NCBI GenBank assembly: GCA_052067355.1
Contig: JBQHQH010000027.1
Location: 1-36,878, forward strand
Direction: 5' to 3'
DNA length: 36,878 nt
Source of the DNA: CABMKH01 sp040797625
GTDB taxonomy: Bacteria; Bacillota; Clostridia; Tissierellales; Tissierellaceae
Within the stretch, counting starts at the first letter, position 1, and each line of letters starts with the position of its first letter. The notes beneath the pieces are model-generated. The model worked only from the letters and a program-made list of their open reading frames with translations. It was not told the DNA's origin and did no database searches. Both the position numbers and the translations under genes were made by a program. Positions 35,307 through 36,878 of the stretch are shown in pieces.

Positions 35307-35586
35307 AAATATCAACCTACCTTTATATTTGTCTAATTAATTATAATTATGGCTTTTACACTCATTATTAATATATCAATTAAATAGATTATAAGCAATA
35401 AATGATTATAAGGAAAAACAATTTTACATTAAATTTATCTGATAGTTTATAATCTTGACTCATCTACTTCTATGTTAGATCACACCATACTTTTAGAATA
35501 CTCAGTATATCCTCTGTTTACAACCAGTAAAATATAATATACAATGTTATTACTAGAACATTAGTTTAAATGGAGTGGATGTATTC

Positions 35587-35994
35587 ATGACTGATACTGA
35601 AAAAGCTTATTTAGCTGGTATTGTAGACGGTGAAGGTAGTATTATGCTTATAAGATTTCATAAAAATCAATATCCTTCTCCTTGTGTTTCAATTTCTTCA
35701 ACAGATCTGGAATTACTAAAATGGATAAAAAAGACTGCCAAAATGGGAAGAATCATCAATAAGAAAAATTATAATAAAGAAAGACATCTAGATTCATATA
35801 CATATAGAGTTATATATGATGATGCTATTAAATTACTAAAAGATATTGCCCCTTACCTGATCATAAGACGAAAAAGATTGAGAGCACAACATATTATCCT
35901 AAAATATAAAGAAGTTACCATAAGAAATGGTAGATATAATGATAAACAAAGACTAGCTAAAGAGCAATTCTACACTGACTTTATGGCATTATAA
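35587..35994 (+). CDS. Single-motif LAGLIDADG homing-endonuclease-type protein
   Basis: The motif YLAGIVDGEGSI near residue 8-19 is a LAGLIDADG helix with its catalytic acidic residue. At about 135 residues there is one motif, so the protein should work as a homodimer. YTYRVIYDDAIKLLKDIAPYL and the basic tail IIRRKRLRAQ fit the family's beta-saddle and C-terminal helices. The start could be GTG at 35575; the ATG at 35587 gives a cleaner N-terminus. It is convergent to the intron-split ssrA, ending 95 nt from it, and is not inside the intron. Target site unknown; the intronless ssrA T-loop is the obvious candidate (inference). Confidence 0.85.
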   Translation: MTDTEKAYLAGIVDGEGSIMLIRFHKNQYPSPCVSISSTDLELLKWIKKTAKMGRIINKKNYNKERHLDSYTYRVIYDDAIKLLKDIAPYLIIRRKRLRAQHIILKYKEVTIRNGRYNDKQRLAKEQFYTDFMAL

Positions 35995-36023
35995 AAACTC
36001 TAGTGAAAATCACTAGAGTTTTT
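35993..36023. terminator. Bidirectional terminator between the endonuclease gene and ssrA
   Basis: AAAAACTCTAGTG and CACTAGAGTTTTT form a 13-bp stem with a 5-nt loop and T runs on both strands. It can end both the endonuclease transcript (+) and the tmRNA precursor (-). Confidence 0.88.
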
Positions 36024-36106
36024 ATTACTTATATGTAGTCAGCTTCATTAGCCAAACCAAAGTTTTTGAAACACCTATTATATTATGTATGGTGGAGGCG
36101 GTGGGA

Positions 36107-36356
36107 CATGATATCCAATAGTTTCCTAAAGGCACTGACTATATCTTAAGGTCTCTGACCCTTCTGGCGTCTTATGAAAGTATATTATAGTTTTTACCTT
36201 TCATCCTAGTACTGCATATCAGTTGACTTAGCAGCCTATAAGTCGATACAGGGCTGTTGGATTTCTCTACATACCCCTCGGTATTAGCATTTTAAAGCCT
36301 TCACCGATAAAGCCAGATTATCACCTATAGATCACTCTATAGGGCGACTCCTACGA
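36107..36356 (-). mobile_element. Group I intron in the tmRNA T-loop
   Basis: The 5' exon ends ...TTCGAT (U before the splice site), the intron ends in G (36107), and the 3' exon starts TCCCACC. By eye the core folds as: P1 CGAT with GTCG (36348-36345, U.G at the splice site), P2 CCTATAG/CTATAGG, P3 TCTGGC/GCCAGA (36317-36312 with 36168-36163), P4 TCGGT/ACCGA, P6 GGG/CCC, P7 T(C)GACT/AGTCA (36246-36241 with 36140-36136), P8 ending in GACCTT, and the classic AAGATATAGTC just 5' of the P7 closure. Two hairpins between P7 and P3 (CTGC/GCAG; ATGAAAG/CTTTCAT) are P7.1/P7.2, so subgroup IA-like. It has no ORF. GGA in the P1 loop can pair with UCC of the 3' exon as P10. Confidence 0.9.
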
Positions 36357-36570
36357 ATCGAACCCACGTCCGAAAACACTTCCACAAGAGTTTCTCCGAG
36401 TGCAGTCAGTATTTTGACATTCCCTCAGCCTATCTCCCACTGACAGGATATAGGCTTTAGTAGCTTCATAATTTCCGTTCCAAACTCAAAGCTTTGTTTG
36501 GCTCGGTTCCCCACTAAGTTGACGTCTTATCTCAAGGCGTGGGATTCTCAAGTAAGACGAGCAGCTTTAA

Positions 36571-36615
36571 CTAAGCTGCAAAAGCGTAATTATCGTTTGC
36601 GTTTATATCTTTTGC
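36571..36615 (-). other. tmRNA tag-peptide reading frame
   Basis: Reading back from the TAG stop, the frame gives AKDINANDNYAFAA, a typical hydrophobic-ended degradation tag (..YAFAA, compare ..YALAA). The resume codon is taken as the GCA at 36615-36613 by analogy; one or two codons either way are possible. Confidence 0.8.
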
Positions 36616-36722
36616 CACTTTTAACGTTGCTTGGCGACAACGACTCGCTACTCCTGATTCCGCATCCCCGTCGAAACCAAATTCGCCCCCAAAATTAAAA
36701 ATATTCAATTTTACCCATACTT

Positions 36723-36751
36723 ATTATAACAGGATTATAATTTGATGTCAA
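36723..36751 (-). promoter_or_regulatory. Promoter of ssrA
   Basis: TTGACA and TATAAT, both perfect, are 17 nt apart on the - strand, about 33 nt upstream of the mature tmRNA 5' end. This leaves a leader of roughly 25 nt for RNase P to remove. The remaining bases to 36878 are AT-rich with no gene I can support. Confidence 0.85.
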
Positions 36752-36878
36752 CTGGATACATTTTCAACGATAGTGTCAATAGTTTGTAGGAAAATAATAA
36801 TTATACTTTCCCCTTGTTTGATGTAGTCTGTAATTATCTTATTTATAAGCTCTTAACTTTATTTGATAATATTTAAGC

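Larger units (their letters stand above)
36090..36690 (-). ncRNA. ssrA: tmRNA (intron-interrupted)
   Basis: Transfer-messenger RNA rescues stalled ribosomes and tags the nascent protein. The 5' end GGGGGCGAATTTGGTTTCGA is diagnostic. It pairs with CGCCTCC before ACCA at the 3' end (36090-36106), forming a 7-bp acceptor stem. The tag frame lies at 36571-36615. The T-stem GTGGG and its partner CCCAC are separated by a 250-nt insertion (36107-36356); joining the flanks gives GTGGG-TTCGATT-CCCAC, a perfect T-arm. The spliced length is 351 nt, normal for tmRNA. CCA is encoded. G/C content is higher than in the surroundings. Confidence 0.96.

Noticed and set aside
36313..36356. tmRNA 3' end at TCGCCCTATAG, giving a shorter gene
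   Set aside because: TCGCCCT can pair with the 5' end, but it leaves an unpaired T-stem and no CCA. The site at 36090-36106 gives perfect acceptor and T stems with CCA, so the intervening part is an intron.
36498..36698. A + strand open frame of 66 codons at the right end
   Set aside because: It is antisense to the 5' part of the tmRNA gene and has no homology or ribosome binding site; it is a shadow of a structured RNA.
1..36878. CRISPR array, insertion sequence or prophage
   Set aside because: No regularly spaced repeats, transposase, integrase or phage structural genes were seen; the only mobile signals are the group I intron and the LAGLIDADG gene.

Overview
The window is AT-rich, with short intergenic gaps and clear AGGAGG-type ribosome binding sites. 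It carries dipicolinate synthase genes (so a spore former), an anaerobic cobalamin pathway and a sigma-54 regulon. This points to a strictly anaerobic, low-GC Firmicute of the Clostridia/Tissierellia type, probably an amino-acid fermenter. Species cannot be fixed from the sequence alone.

Layout. Positions 1-5000 hold a lysine/dipicolinate block: dapA (-), then asd-lysC (+), then dpaA-dpaB (-). These share the precursor route from aspartate to dihydrodipicolinate, DAP and spore dipicolinic acid. The aspartokinase is short, with little of its ACT regulatory region left. Positions 5097-22818 (-) are an almost complete anaerobic adenosylcobalamin operon: cbiP-cbiB, a cobalamin riboswitch with a terminator, then cbiK-cbiL-btuF-btuC-btuD-cobD-cbiA-cbiC-cbiD-cbiE-cbiT-cbiF-cbiG-cbiH-cbiJ-cobT-cobU-cobS-cobC. 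Most genes overlap or touch. Both corrin amidotransferases look unable to hydrolyse glutamine: CbiP lacks its whole glutaminase domain, and CbiA has Gly where the catalytic Cys should be. Positions 22950-29500 (-) hold a GH18 glycosidase, a Cys-rich small protein, a DUF1232 protein, an HD hydrolase, a DUF1002 secreted protein and MprF. Positions 29700-34507 (-) hold a sigma-54 activator followed by an NhaC-family transporter and an isoaspartyl dipeptidase; a perfect -24/-12 promoter precedes that pair. An unknown membrane protein follows.

The right end (35575-36760) holds the most striking locus. A complete tmRNA gene (ssrA, -) is split inside its T-loop by a 250-nt group I intron with P7.1/P7.2 (IA-like). 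A single-motif LAGLIDADG homing-endonuclease-type gene lies outside the intron, convergent to ssrA and 95 nt from its 3' end. Ribosome rescue would then depend on self-splicing, and the endonuclease is a candidate mobility partner that is not encoded within the intron.

Limits: all calls come from reading the sequence and translations, without database searches. RNA foldings were done by eye.
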